From Dyella jiangningensis (GTDB lineage Bacteria > Pseudomonadota > Gammaproteobacteria > Xanthomonadales > Rhodanobacteraceae): a stretch of DNA of 64,000 bases. The position numbers and the translations under genes were made by a program. Under the pieces are notes generated by a model, which did no database searches, was not told the DNA's origin, and saw nothing but the letters and a program-made list of their open reading frames with translations. The DNA lies in contig CP007444.1 of assembly GCA_000632805.1 (NCBI GenBank), positions 930,001 to 994,000 on the forward strand. The letters run 5' to 3'. This document shows, piece by piece, positions 1 through 9,030 of the stretch. The first letter of the stretch is position 1. Each line of letters opens with the position of its first letter.

Positions 1-9
1 GCGGTTGCC

Positions 10-39
10 TTGAGCCCTTCACCTCCCACGCGGGATAAT
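10..39 (+). promoter_or_regulatory. candidate sigma-70 promoter of panB
   Basis: TTGAGC at 10-15 and GATAAT at 34-39 are separated by 18 bases and lie about 30 bases upstream of the panB start. The match to the consensus is fair at both hexamers. It would drive panB-panC. Confidence 0.5.
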
Positions 40-69
40 CGGCGTCTGTTTCCGCCCTGAGGAACCTCT

Positions 70-900
70 GTGTACGCACAGAAAGCGAATGCTCCCACGC
101 GCAAGCCGGTCACCGTGCCGTCGCTGCGTGCGATGAAGGCGGAAGGTCGCCGCATCGTCATGCTGACCGTCTACGACGCCAGCTTCGCGGCTCAGCTGGA
201 AATGGCCGGCGTGGATGTAGCCCTGGTGGGCGATTCACTGGGCATGGTCGTGCAGGGGCATGCGAGCACGCTGCCCGTGACGCTCGACCACATGGTCTAC
301 CACACCAGCATCGTGGCCCGAGGGCTGGGCTCGACCCTGCTGGTTGCGGACCTGCCGTTCATGGCCGACCGCGACGTCGGGCATGCACTCGAAGCGGGCG
401 CGCAGCTGGTGGGCGAGGGCGGTGCCGCCATGGTGAAGATCGAAGGCGCCGCACCGCATATCCTCGATGCGATTTCCGCACTGGTGGCACGCGCCATCCC
501 GGTATGCGCCCACCTTGGGCTGACGCCGCAATCGGTGCACAAGTTCGGCGGTTTCCGCATCCAGGGGCGTGCCCAGGAGGCTGCCGACCATCTCGTGGCG
601 CAGGCCGAGGCCGTCGAGGCGGCGGGCGCCGAGCTGCTGGTGCTGGAAGGCATTCCGACTGGTCTGGGCGAGCGCATCACGCGCGCCGTCTCCATCCCGA
701 CCATCGGTATCGGCGCCGGCCCGCATTGCGACGGCCAGGTGCTGGTGCTGCACGACATGCTGGGCGTCACGCCGGGCAAGCGTCCGAAGTTCAGCAAGGA
801 TTTCCTCGCAGGACGCGATTCTGTGGCCGCAGCGATCGCGGCCTACGCCGAGGACGTGCGCAATGGCGCCTTTCCGGCGGCGGAACACAGCTTCGACTGA
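70..900 (+). CDS. panB: 3-methyl-2-oxobutanoate hydroxymethyltransferase
   Basis: This enzyme transfers a hydroxymethyl group from 5,10-methylene-tetrahydrofolate to 2-oxoisovalerate, giving ketopantoate, the first committed step of pantothenate synthesis in the cytoplasm. The 276-residue product has the family's TIM-barrel motifs: VGDSLGMV with the metal-binding Asp near 55, ADLPF with Asp near 94, KIEG near 125 and LEGIP with the presumed base Glu near 193. The start is a GTG at 70, preceded by a GAGGA ribosome site; no better ATG lies nearby. panC follows after 20 bases and panD lies further on, so the pantothenate genes are clustered. Confidence 0.96.
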   Translation: MYAQKANAPTRKPVTVPSLRAMKAEGRRIVMLTVYDASFAAQLEMAGVDVALVGDSLGMVVQGHASTLPVTLDHMVYHTSIVARGLGSTLLVADLPFMADRDVGHALEAGAQLVGEGGAAMVKIEGAAPHILDAISALVARAIPVCAHLGLTPQSVHKFGGFRIQGRAQEAADHLVAQAEAVEAAGAELLVLEGIPTGLGERITRAVSIPTIGIGAGPHCDGQVLVLHDMLGVTPGKRPKFSKDFLAGRDSVAAAIAAYAEDVRNGAFPAAEHSFD

Positions 901-920
901 AGCCATAGAGCAGAGCATCC

Positions 921-1766
921 ATGCAAACAGTGCAAGACGCCGCGGCGCTCCGCGCCGTGATCCGCGGTTGGCGCAACCAGGGCCAGACCGTGGGCTTCGT
1001 GCCCACCATGGGCAACCTGCACGCCGGCCATCATTCGTTGATCAAGCTGGCCCGCGCCCGCGCCGATCGCGTGGTGGCGAGCGTCTTCGTCAATCCCACG
1101 CAGTTCGGGCCGAACGAAGATTTCGAGCGCTATCCGCGCACGCTGGTGCAGGACCAGGTCGGCCTGGCGGAGCATGACTGCGACCTGCTGTTCGCGCCGG
1201 ACGTGACCACGCTTTACCCCTTTGGTGCGGCCAGCAGCGTGAGCATCCACGTGCCGCTGCTCACCGAGACGCTGGAAGGGGCGCATCGCCCCGGTCATTT
1301 CGATGGCGTGGCTACGGTGGTGTGCAAGCTGTTCAACCTGGTGCAGCCGGATCTGGCGGTGTTTGGCCAGAAGGATTTCCAGCAGCTCAAGGTGATCGAG
1401 CGGATGGTGCGCGACCTGTCGTTGCCGGTGAAGATCATGCCGGCGCCGACCCTGCGCGCCGAGGATGGCCTTGCCCTCAGTTCGCGCAACCAGTACCTGT
1501 CAGCGGAGAACCGTGCCCTGGCGCCGCAGATCCACACGACCCTGCTGCAGATGCGCGAGCTCATCGCCAAGGGTCACGCCCGTACGGTGGTGGAGCAGGC
1601 GGCGGCGTCCAAGCTGGCCCGGGCCGGGTTCGAGGTCGATTACGCTGCCATTCGCCGCGTCGAGGACCTGGCCGAACCGGCCGATGGCGAGCAGGAGGGC
1701 CTGGTGGCGCTCATCGCTGCGCGTCTGGGTACTACCCGCCTCATCGACAACTTGCCGTTCGACTGA
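921..1766 (+). CDS. panC: pantothenate synthetase (pantoate-beta-alanine ligase)
   Basis: The product joins pantoate to beta-alanine with ATP, through a pantoyl-adenylate, to make pantothenate. The 281-residue protein shows the nucleotidyltransferase HxGH motif as PTMGNLHAGH at about 28-37, the GQKDFQQL segment, and the SSRN stretch that closes over ATP. Its length is normal for the family. It lies 20 bases after panB and is probably co-transcribed with it. The next gene, panD, supplies its beta-alanine. Confidence 0.96.
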   Translation: MQTVQDAAALRAVIRGWRNQGQTVGFVPTMGNLHAGHHSLIKLARARADRVVASVFVNPTQFGPNEDFERYPRTLVQDQVGLAEHDCDLLFAPDVTTLYPFGAASSVSIHVPLLTETLEGAHRPGHFDGVATVVCKLFNLVQPDLAVFGQKDFQQLKVIERMVRDLSLPVKIMPAPTLRAEDGLALSSRNQYLSAENRALAPQIHTTLLQMRELIAKGHARTVVEQAAASKLARAGFEVDYAAIRRVEDLAEPADGEQEGLVALIAARLGTTRLIDNLPFD

Positions 1767-1797
1767 GCGGCCCCATATCGGGGCCGGACCGGCCATG

Positions 1798-1827
1798 TTG
1801 CAGCGCGACGTTCCCCGGCCGGATAAT
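1798..1827 (+). promoter_or_regulatory. candidate promoter of panD
   Basis: TTGCAG at 1798-1803 and GATAAT at 1822-1827 are separated by 18 bases, 37 bases before the panD ATG. The panC-panD gap is 98 bases, long enough for separate initiation. It resembles the panB promoter in spacing and -10 sequence. Confidence 0.4.
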
Positions 1828-1864
1828 GGCGTGCTAGGCAGGCTGTACCTGCGGAAATGAAGTC

Positions 1865-2251
1865 ATGAACCTGAACATGCTCAAGGCCAAGATCCACCGC
1901 GCGACGGTGACCCATGCCGAGCTCCATTACGAAGGCTCCATCGCGATCGACGGCCTGCTGCTCGATGCCTCCGGCATCCGCGAGTACGAGCAGATCCATG
2001 CGTGGAACATCAACAACGGCAAGCGCTTCGTGACCTACGCGCTGCGTGCCGAAGAGGGTTCCGGCATCATTTCGGTGAACGGCAGCGCTGCCCACCGCGC
2101 GCAGCCGGGCGACCTGGTGATCATTGCCGCGTTCGCTCAGCTGTCCGAGGCCGAGGTCGAGCAGTTCCAGCCGACCCTGGTCTACGTGGACGCAAACAAC
2201 ATCATCTCGCACACCAATCGCTCCATCCCCAAACAGATGGCCGCGGCGTAA
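1865..2251 (+). CDS. panD: aspartate 1-decarboxylase (pyruvoyl-type) proenzyme
   Basis: The enzyme decarboxylates L-aspartate to beta-alanine, the second substrate of PanC. It is made as a proenzyme that cleaves itself between Gly24 and Ser25; the sequence HYEGSIAID places the Gly-Ser pair exactly at 24-25 if translation starts at 1865, which supports that ATG. The product has 128 residues, the usual size. A GC-rich hairpin with a TTCG loop follows the stop at 2260-2277. Confidence 0.97.
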   Translation: MNLNMLKAKIHRATVTHAELHYEGSIAIDGLLLDASGIREYEQIHAWNINNGKRFVTYALRAEEGSGIISVNGSAAHRAQPGDLVIIAAFAQLSEAEVEQFQPTLVYVDANNIISHTNRSIPKQMAAA

Positions 2252-2259
2252 GACCTCGC

Positions 2260-2277
2260 GCCCCGCTTCGGCGGGGC
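2260..2277 (+). terminator. hairpin after panD, no T tract
   Basis: GCCCCGC-TTCG-GCGGGGC is a perfect 7-bp stem with a stable tetraloop just after the panD stop. There is no run of T after it, so it may protect the 3' end of the mRNA instead of terminating by itself. Confidence 0.4.
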
Positions 2278-2361
2278 ATGGTTGCGGTGCAACAATCTGC
2301 TGGCACGGGACGCGCAAAGCTGCGTAAGATCGGGGTTCCCATCCGCCAAGCATGAGCCCCC

Positions 2362-4017
2362 ATGTCGCCCGACCAACGTTCGTCCTTCCTGGCAGAGCAC
2401 GTCGACCGTCTCGCACGCACCCACCTGCGTGAATTGCTGAAGGACGCCGTGCGCGGCAAACGCCTGCGACACCGGTTGGGTCCGCTGTTGCTGGATCTGA
2501 GTCGCCAGAAGCTGGACGTCGCGGCACTGGATGCGCTCGGTGCGCATGTCGAGGCCAGCGGTTGGCAGGCAGCGCGCGATGCGATGTTCGCCGGCGCGCC
2601 CATCAATACCTCTGAAGATCGCGCGGTGCTGCATACCGCGCTGCGCGCAAGCGGGTCCAAGCTGCCATCGCCCGCGCCGCGCGAGGCGCTGGATGAAATC
2701 AGCGAGACGCTCAAGCGCATCGATGCGCTGGTGCATGCCGTCGGGCTGGGCGACGCCTCGGCCTTTGGCGTGGCGCCGGGCATTACCGACGTGGTCAACA
2801 TCGGCATCGGCGGTTCCGATCTCGGTCCGCGCCTGGCCGAGCGCGCGCTGGCGCCGTATCACGTGCCGGGCCTGCGCAGCCACTTCCTCACCAATGTCGA
2901 TGGCCAGTCGGCCTATGAGCTGATGCACCAGCTCGATCCCAAGCGCACATTGATCGTGATGGTGTCCAAGACCTTCACCACGCAGGAGACGCTGCTCAAC
3001 GGCAACGTGATGCGCGACTGGATCAGTCGCGCGTACGAGGGCGAAGTCACGGCCGTTTCCCGCCATTTCCTGGCGGTGAGCGCCAATGTCGCCGCCGCCG
3101 AGGCGTGGGGCGTGCCGGCCGCGCAGGTCTATCCGATGTGGGATTTCGTCGGTGGCCGTTTTTCGCTGTGGTCTGCGGTAGGTCTTTCGCTGGCGCTGGC
3201 CATTGGCTGCTACAACTTCCACGCGCTGCTGAAGGGTGCGGCGCTGGTCGACGATCATTTCCGCACGGCACCGTGGCAGGAAAACCTGCCGGTGCTGCTC
3301 AGCCTTGTTGAGCTGTGGAACCGCAACGCGCAAGGCCGCGGCAGTCGCGCCGTGGTGCCGTACGCGGACCTGCTCACGGACCTGACCTCCTACCTGCAGC
3401 AGCTGGAGATGGAAAGCCTGGGCAAGCAGGTCACACCGCAGGGCAAGCCGGTGGCGCAATCCACCTCGCCCGTGGTGTGGGGCAGCGTAGGCACCAATGC
3501 GCAGCATGCGTACTTCCAGTCGCTGCATCAGGGCACCGACGTGGTGCCGCTGGAATTCATCGGTGTGGTGAAGCCCGCGCATCACCTGGTCGCCAACCAC
3601 GACGCGCTGCTGTCCAACCTGCTCGCGCAGGCGGCAGCGCTGGCGTTGGGCAAGACGTTCGACGAAGCGCTGGCCGAAGCGAAGCAGGGCAGCGAAGAGG
3701 AACGTCGCGTGCTCGCGGCGCAGCGTACATTCCCGGGCGATCGTCCGAGCACCGTGATGCTGCTCGATCAGCTGACACCGGAGAGCCTCGGCGCGTTGAT
3801 CGCGCTCTACGAGCACAAGGTCTTCATGCTGGGCCACCTGTGGGGCATCAATGCGTTCGACCAGTGGGGCGTGGAGCTCGGCAAATCCATCGCGCGGCAG
3901 ATCCTGCCAGCGCTGGAAAACGAAGGCGCCAACACCTCGGCCTTCGACCCGTCGACCCAGTTCCTGCTCGACACCATTCATGACCGCCGGCTGACGCTGG
4001 CCAAGCACGATCGCTGA
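2362..4017 (+). CDS. pgi: glucose-6-phosphate isomerase
   Basis: The product interconverts glucose 6-phosphate and fructose 6-phosphate in glycolysis and gluconeogenesis. The 551-residue protein has the phosphoglucose isomerase signatures: GIGGSDLGPR near 150, WDFVGGRFSLW near 260, and FDQWGVELGK near 500 with the conserved catalytic Lys. The length is typical. An ATG ten bases upstream (2352) is in another frame, so 2362 is used, although no strong ribosome site is seen. It stands alone, convergent with queG 21 bases away. Confidence 0.97.
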   Translation: MSPDQRSSFLAEHVDRLARTHLRELLKDAVRGKRLRHRLGPLLLDLSRQKLDVAALDALGAHVEASGWQAARDAMFAGAPINTSEDRAVLHTALRASGSKLPSPAPREALDEISETLKRIDALVHAVGLGDASAFGVAPGITDVVNIGIGGSDLGPRLAERALAPYHVPGLRSHFLTNVDGQSAYELMHQLDPKRTLIVMVSKTFTTQETLLNGNVMRDWISRAYEGEVTAVSRHFLAVSANVAAAEAWGVPAAQVYPMWDFVGGRFSLWSAVGLSLALAIGCYNFHALLKGAALVDDHFRTAPWQENLPVLLSLVELWNRNAQGRGSRAVVPYADLLTDLTSYLQQLEMESLGKQVTPQGKPVAQSTSPVVWGSVGTNAQHAYFQSLHQGTDVVPLEFIGVVKPAHHLVANHDALLSNLLAQAAALALGKTFDEALAEAKQGSEEERRVLAAQRTFPGDRPSTVMLLDQLTPESLGALIALYEHKVFMLGHLWGINAFDQWGVELGKSIARQILPALENEGANTSAFDPSTQFLLDTIHDRRLTLAKHDR

Positions 4018-4038
4018 GCCGTCGCGACAGGTGCTGGC

Positions 4039-5109
4039 CTAGCCGATGTGCCTGGCCAGTGCCCACGCCACGTGCTCGCGCACGATAGGTGACGCGTCGT
4101 TCGCGCGCGATTGCAACGATTCCATGACGTCCGGCGACGTCGGTGCGTTGCCCAGCGCCACCGCGATGTTGCGCAGCCATCCTTCGTAGCCGGTGCGACG
4201 GATCGCCATGCCTTCCGTGCGCTGCAGGAATTCCTGCTCGCTCCACGCGAACAGTTCCACCAGCTTGGCGCCGTCCAGTTGATGGCGCGGCGCGAAGTCG
4301 GGTTCAGTGGCGTCCTGCGCGAACTTGTTCCACGGACAGACAAGCTGGCAGTCGTCGCAGCCGAAGATGCGGTTGCCCATCGGTGCGCGCAGTTCCTCGG
4401 GAATGCTGCCGCGCAGCTCGATGGTGAGATACGAAATGCAGCGGCGGGCATCGAGCTTGTACGGCGCGATGATGGCCTGCGTCGGGCAGATGTCGATGCA
4501 GCGACGGCAGGTGCCGCAATGCGCGGAGGCCGGCTCGTCTATCGGTAGCGGCAGGTCGGTGTACAGCTCGCCGAGGAAGAAATACGAACCGGCACGCCGA
4601 TTGATCAGCACCGTGTGCTTGCCGATCCATCCCAGGCCGGCATTGCGCGCCAGCGCCTTCTCCAGGACGGGCGCGGAATCGACGAAAGCGCGGTAGCCGA
4701 AATCGCCGATGGCGTCGTGGATGCGCGTGGCCAGCTTCTGCAGCCGGTTGCGCATCAGCTTGTGGTAATCGCGTCCCAGCGCATAACGCGCCACATAGCC
4801 GGCCTCGGCATCCTCCAGCACGTTCCATGCATTGCGCGTGCCCGGCGGCACGTAGTCCATGCGTACGGTAATGACGCGCACCGTGCCCGGCTCCAGCTCG
4901 CCGGGACGGCTGCGCTTGTCGCCGTGGCGCGCCATGTAGTCCATCTCGCCATGGTAGCCCGCATCGAGCCAACGCTTGAGGTGCAGCTCGTCGTCGCCGA
5001 GGTCGGTGCCGGCGATCCCTGCATCGGCAAAGCCCAGCTCGCGCGCCCAACGCTTGATGTCGCGCGCGAGCGCAGCGTAGTCGGTGGACGTGGTGGGGGA
5101 GGCGGGCAT
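4039..5109 (-). CDS. queG: epoxyqueuosine reductase
   Basis: QueG reduces epoxyqueuosine to queuosine in the wobble base of tRNAs with GUN anticodons, using cobalamin and two 4Fe-4S clusters. The 356-residue product carries both ferredoxin-like cysteine clusters, CGTCRRCIDICP and FGCDDCQLVCPW, and a helical C-terminal region. The frame stays open upstream to 5325, but that extension overlaps the divergent nnr gene and has no QueG character, so I start at the ATG whose first base is 5109 (MPASPTTS). In many proteobacteria nnr and tsaE adjoin queG, as here. Confidence 0.93.
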   Translation of the reverse strand: MPASPTTSTDYAALARDIKRWARELGFADAGIAGTDLGDDELHLKRWLDAGYHGEMDYMARHGDKRSRPGELEPGTVRVITVRMDYVPPGTRNAWNVLEDAEAGYVARYALGRDYHKLMRNRLQKLATRIHDAIGDFGYRAFVDSAPVLEKALARNAGLGWIGKHTVLINRRAGSYFFLGELYTDLPLPIDEPASAHCGTCRRCIDICPTQAIIAPYKLDARRCISYLTIELRGSIPEELRAPMGNRIFGCDDCQLVCPWNKFAQDATEPDFAPRHQLDGAKLVELFAWSEQEFLQRTEGMAIRRTGYEGWLRNIAVALGNAPTSPDVMESLQSRANDASPIVREHVAWALARHIG

Positions 5110-5157
5110 GTTGCCTATTGTAGGCGCTGGGCGCGTGGAGCCCTCGCATCGCATGCC

Positions 5158-5163
5158 TATAAT
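5158..5163 (+). promoter_or_regulatory. perfect -10 box 6 bases before the nnr ATG
   Basis: TATAAT ends 6 bases before the nnr start codon at 5170, so transcription would begin at or next to the A of the ATG. No ribosome-binding sequence lies in between. No clear -35 is visible. This predicts a leaderless mRNA. Confidence 0.5.
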
Positions 5164-5169
5164 CCGCGC

Positions 5170-6654
5170 ATGACTGCCAGCGCCCATCGCCACGAGCTCT
5201 ACACCGTCGAACAGGTGCGAGCGCTCGATCGCCATGCCATCGATACCCTCGGCATTCCCGCTTACGAGTTGATGCAGCGTGCCGCGGCGGCCGCGCTGGT
5301 CTGCCTGCGCCAGCACTGGCCGCACGCCCGACGGATCGCCGTGTATTGCGGGCCCGGCAACAACGGTGGCGATGGGTTCCTGCTGGCGATGCTGGCGCGT
5401 GAGGCCGGACTGCAGGCCGAAGTCGTGGCGCTAGGAGAAAGCCGCGGCGACGATGCGGCCCGTGCACGCCGCGAATTCGAGCAAGCGAGTGGTGTCGTGC
5501 AGCGGTGGCATGAAGCATTGCCGTTGCCCGAAGCGGATGTGCAGGTCGACGCCCTGTTCGGCACGGGTTTGCAACGCGCACTCTCGCCCGAGGTTGCCGT
5601 GCTGGCGCAGCGAATGCATGCAGCGAAAACGCCGCTGCTGGCCCTCGACGTACCTTCGGGCGTGAACGCCGATACCGGCGCGGTGCCCGGCGAGGCGATC
5701 CGTGCTGACGTCACCATTGCTTTCATAGCGGCCAAGCGCGGGCTCTACACGGGCTTTGCACCCGGCTACGTCGGACAGTTGCACTGGGATTCCCTGGGTT
5801 TGCCGGAAACGTTGTGGCAAGGCTTCCAGCCCGATGCCGAACTCATGCAATCGGCGACCTTGCCTCCGCGCCCACGGCAGGCGCACAAGGGCGACAACGG
5901 CCACGTGCTGGCGATCGGCGGCGAGCACGGCACGGCCGGTGCCATTCGCCTGTGCGGCGAAGCCGCCCTGCGGGCGGGGGCGGGTCTGGTGAGCATTGCG
6001 ACCCGCGGGGAGCATCTGCCGGCGCTCAACGCGGCACGGCCGGAGTTGATGGCGCACGAGGTCCATGGGCCTCAGGCCCTGGAAGAGTTGCAGCAGCGGG
6101 CCACCGTGCTGGCGATCGGGCCGGGTCTTGGGCAGGGTGCCTGGGGCCATGCGTTGTGGACGACCGCGCTGGATGCCGGCAAGCCGATGGTGCTGGATGC
6201 CGACGGACTGAACCTGTTGGCGCGCGAGCCACGCCCCTTCACGAATGGCACCGTGCTCACGCCGCACCCTGGCGAGGCCGCGCGGCTGCTCGGTTGCGAT
6301 ACCGCGGCCATCGCCATGGATCGGTTCGCTGCCGTTCGCGAGTTGGCTCGCCGCTATGGCGCCGTGGCTGTGTTGAAGGGGGCAGGGAGCCTGGTGGCTG
6401 ATCCGACGGGTAGGGTTGCGGTATGTCCCTGGGGCAACCCTGGCATGGCGTCTGGCGGGATGGGGGACCTGCTCACGGGCATCGTTGCGGCGCTGTTGGC
6501 CCAGGGATGCGCACCCTGGGAAGCGGCCTGCCTTGGAGTCGGCCTGCATGCCCGCGCCGGCGACCTCGCCGCTCGGCAGCACGGCGAGCGAGGCCTGATC
6601 GCCAGTGACCTGCTTGAACCCTTGAGGCTGTTGCTCAACGGACGCGAATCATGA
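5170..6654 (+). CDS. nnr: bifunctional NAD(P)H-hydrate epimerase / ADP-dependent NAD(P)H-hydrate dehydratase
   Basis: This repair enzyme restores damaged NAD(P)H: the N-terminal YjeF domain epimerises the hydrate and the C-terminal kinase-like domain dehydrates it with ADP. The 494-residue product has CGPGNNGGDG near 58 and LDVPSGVNADTG in the first half, then KGDNGHVLAIGG, LTPHPGEA, VLKGAG and GNPGMASGGMGDLLTGI in the second. The frame is open upstream, but the conserved protein begins at MTASAHRHELYT, with a perfect -10 box 6 bases before it. It overlaps tsaE by ATGA, so the two are translationally coupled. Confidence 0.95.
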   Translation: MTASAHRHELYTVEQVRALDRHAIDTLGIPAYELMQRAAAAALVCLRQHWPHARRIAVYCGPGNNGGDGFLLAMLAREAGLQAEVVALGESRGDDAARARREFEQASGVVQRWHEALPLPEADVQVDALFGTGLQRALSPEVAVLAQRMHAAKTPLLALDVPSGVNADTGAVPGEAIRADVTIAFIAAKRGLYTGFAPGYVGQLHWDSLGLPETLWQGFQPDAELMQSATLPPRPRQAHKGDNGHVLAIGGEHGTAGAIRLCGEAALRAGAGLVSIATRGEHLPALNAARPELMAHEVHGPQALEELQQRATVLAIGPGLGQGAWGHALWTTALDAGKPMVLDADGLNLLAREPRPFTNGTVLTPHPGEAARLLGCDTAAIAMDRFAAVRELARRYGAVAVLKGAGSLVADPTGRVAVCPWGNPGMASGGMGDLLTGIVAALLAQGCAPWEAACLGVGLHARAGDLAARQHGERGLIASDLLEPLRLLLNGRES

Positions 6655-7109
6655 CGGAACATAGCTGGGAGCTTCCTGACGAAGCGGCGACCGCCGCACT
6701 GGCCACCCGCGTCGCTGGCGTCTTGGATAACGGCCTGGTGGTTTACCTGCACGGCGACCTCGGTGCCGGCAAGACCAGCTTTGCTCGTGCGCTGCTGGGC
6801 GCGTTGGGTGTGGGTGAGCGGATCAAGAGTCCGACATACAGCCTGGTTGAATCCTATCGGGCGCAGGGCAGGCCGGCCTGGCACCTCGATCTCTATCGCA
6901 TCGCCGATCCAGGCGAGCTGGAATGGTTGGGCCTGGATGCCTTGTCCGATCCCTCGGCCTTGGTGCTGGTGGAATGGCCGGAGCGCGGTGCCGGCGCCTT
7001 GCCCGCTCCCGATCTGGTTGTGCACCTCGGTTATGCCGGGACAGGCCGCAAGGCCTCCATGGAGCCCCGTACCGAACGCGGCAGCCAGGTGGTGTCCCAG
7101 TTGGGCTAG
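6651..7109 (+). CDS. tsaE: tRNA threonylcarbamoyladenosine biosynthesis ATPase TsaE
   Basis: TsaE is the P-loop ATPase of the TsaBDE complex that makes t6A at position 37 of ANN-decoding tRNAs. The 152-residue product has the Walker A HGDLGAGKTSFAR at about 34-46 and the family's TYSLVESY and HLDLYR segments. Its ATG overlaps the nnr stop (ATGA). The order nnr-tsaE followed by an amiC-type amidase and mutL is conserved in many gammaproteobacteria and supports the call. Confidence 0.96.
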   Translation: MTEHSWELPDEAATAALATRVAGVLDNGLVVYLHGDLGAGKTSFARALLGALGVGERIKSPTYSLVESYRAQGRPAWHLDLYRIADPGELEWLGLDALSDPSALVLVEWPERGAGALPAPDLVVHLGYAGTGRKASMEPRTERGSQVVSQLG

Positions 7110-7319
7110 CGGCCCGATGCCATGGCGCCAAGCCTTGGTGCTGCTAAGTATCTGCGATTGCTGAGATTTTTATCCGACTTCCGGCTTTCAATCGAAGCCT
7201 TCAGTTTGCGTGGGTTGCAGCCGATAGCTGGAGGCGGTCTGACGAACCTCTTGCAGGTTATGGATATTCAAAGGAAAACCTCTTGCTTTCGGCGATGGTC
7301 TGGGCTTCAATTCCGCTCC

Positions 7320-8942
7320 ATGAAGGGATATAGGACGCATCCTGCTCGGCTTGGCGCAGTGGCCTTGTTGGCCCTGGCGCCTTTTTGCGTCGCAAAAGCC
7401 GCTGATGTGAAGTCCGCCCGTGTCTGGGCCGGCCCCGAATACACCCGCGTCGTGCTGGATGTTTCCGGCCCGGTGACCTACAAGGTCAAGCAGGACGGCG
7501 ACCAGATCACCATCGATCTGGATGGCAGCTCCATCAGCGCCGGTTTCAGCTCTCCCGCCGCGCAAGGCTTGTACAAAGGGCTCAGTGGCGTCCGTCAGGG
7601 CAGTACCGCCCGTTTGACCGCGAAGGTCGACCCCGGCAGCACCGTCAAAAGCTTCGTGCTGAGCCCGCAGGCGGAATACGGCTACCGGTTGGTGGTCGAT
7701 CTGTACCCGGGGCACGAAGTGGCGTCCGCCAAGGCCTCATCCAAACCCGCGACGCCCCCGAAGGATGGCGACGACGACGGCGACACCGACACCGCGTCGA
7801 CGCCGGTCGCCGAAACGCCGCCGCCGCCTCCGGCGCCGTCTCCCGAGCCGGTTGCCGCCGCTCGCAGTACCGCCAAGTCCTCGCTCAGGCCAACGCAGAG
7901 CGGCATGGCCTCCACCCGTGCGGCCGCTGCCATGCTTAACGGCGAGCGCAAGGTCGTGATCGCCATTGACGCGGGTCATGGCGGTGAAGACCCGGGTGCC
8001 CATGGGCCGGGCGGCACGCTGGAAAAGAACGTCACGCTCGCCGTGGCGCGCCAGCTCGCTGACCAGATCAATCAGCAGCCGGGCATGCGCGCGGTGCTTA
8101 CGCGCAGTGCGGATTTCTTCATCCCGCTCGCCCAGCGCTACCAGATCGCGCGCAACAACTCGGCCGACTTGTTCATTTCGATCCACGCCGACGCCTTCAT
8201 CAATGGCGACGCCAAGGGTTCGTCGGTATGGGTGTTGTCGCCGCGTGGCAAGACCAGCATGGCCGCGCGCTGGCTGGCTGATGGGCAGAACCGTGCCGAC
8301 CTGATCGGCGGCGTCACGCTTGACGACAAGAACGACGGTCTGGCCGCAGTGCTGTTGGATCTGCAGCAGGGCTATTCGATGCAGGCCAGCGAAACGGTGG
8401 CCGGTAACGTGCTGAAGGCACTGGGTAACCTCGGCCCCACGCACCGCGGCTACGTTGAGCGCGCGAACTTCGTGGTGCTGCGCTCGCCGGACGTGCCCTC
8501 GATCCTGGTAGAAACGGCCTTCATCAGCAATCCTGACGAGGAGCGCAAGCTGCGCGATCCCTCGCATCAGTCGCGGCTGGCAACGGCGGTGATGAACGGC
8601 GTAAGAGGTTATTTCGAAGCGACGCCGCCCCCGGGCAGCTGGTTCGCGGCGCAGGCCGCGCGCCGCAATGGCATGGCGACCATGGTGGCTTCGTCGCAGG
8701 GCGACGATGACGACACGTCGGCCAAGGCCACTAAGGCGGTGGCGCAGGCCATGGCGTCCAAGTCCGGCACTGCCCGCGCTGACGACGGCGTGCGCGACCT
8801 GCATCGCGTCGAGCGTGGCGAAAGCCTGCGCAGCATTGCCCGCCAGTACGGGGTAAGTATCAACGCATTGAAGAGCGCTAATCGCCTGGACAGCGACAGC
8901 GGCGTGCGCGTCGGCATGACGCTGGCCATTCCATCCAGCTGA
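7320..8942 (+). CDS. amiC: N-acetylmuramoyl-L-alanine amidase (AmiC type, AMIN + Amidase_3 + LysM)
   Basis: This periplasmic amidase cuts the amide between MurNAc and the stem peptide, normally to separate daughter cells. With the start at 7320 the 540-residue product has a signal peptide (about 1-28, cut near VAKAAD), an AMIN septal-targeting domain (about 32-130), a Pro/Ala-rich linker, a zinc amidase domain (about 210-430) with DAGHGGEDPG, LEKNV and SIHAD ligands plus the VETAFISN glutamate, and a C-terminal LysM (about 495-540). The LysM is absent from E. coli AmiC. An in-frame ATG at 7260 would lengthen the N terminus. A strong terminator follows at 8970. Confidence 0.93.
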   Translation: MKGYRTHPARLGAVALLALAPFCVAKAADVKSARVWAGPEYTRVVLDVSGPVTYKVKQDGDQITIDLDGSSISAGFSSPAAQGLYKGLSGVRQGSTARLTAKVDPGSTVKSFVLSPQAEYGYRLVVDLYPGHEVASAKASSKPATPPKDGDDDGDTDTASTPVAETPPPPPAPSPEPVAAARSTAKSSLRPTQSGMASTRAAAAMLNGERKVVIAIDAGHGGEDPGAHGPGGTLEKNVTLAVARQLADQINQQPGMRAVLTRSADFFIPLAQRYQIARNNSADLFISIHADAFINGDAKGSSVWVLSPRGKTSMAARWLADGQNRADLIGGVTLDDKNDGLAAVLLDLQQGYSMQASETVAGNVLKALGNLGPTHRGYVERANFVVLRSPDVPSILVETAFISNPDEERKLRDPSHQSRLATAVMNGVRGYFEATPPPGSWFAAQAARRNGMATMVASSQGDDDDTSAKATKAVAQAMASKSGTARADDGVRDLHRVERGESLRSIARQYGVSINALKSANRLDSDSGVRVGMTLAIPSS

Positions 8943-8969
8943 GACTTCGGTGTCGGGGGAGTGCAGGTG

Positions 8970-8993
8970 GCGCCGCCTTCGGGCGGCGCTTTT
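8970..8993 (+). terminator. rho-independent terminator of the amidase gene
   Basis: GCGCCGCC-TTCG-GGCGGCGC followed by TTTT is a perfect 8-bp stem. It sits between the amidase and mutL. Any mutL start upstream of it (GTG at 8961 or 8967) would have to be translated through this terminator, which argues against those starts. Confidence 0.85.
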
Positions 8994-9030
8994 ACTTTCG
9001 TCGGCGGGCGGCAGGCTCTAAGCTTCACCG

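Noticed and set aside
2182..4008. Long minus-strand open frame opposite pgi
   Set aside because: It mirrors the codons of pgi, has a His/Arg/Gln-rich composition and no family resemblance. Long antisense frames are expected in GC-rich coding DNA.
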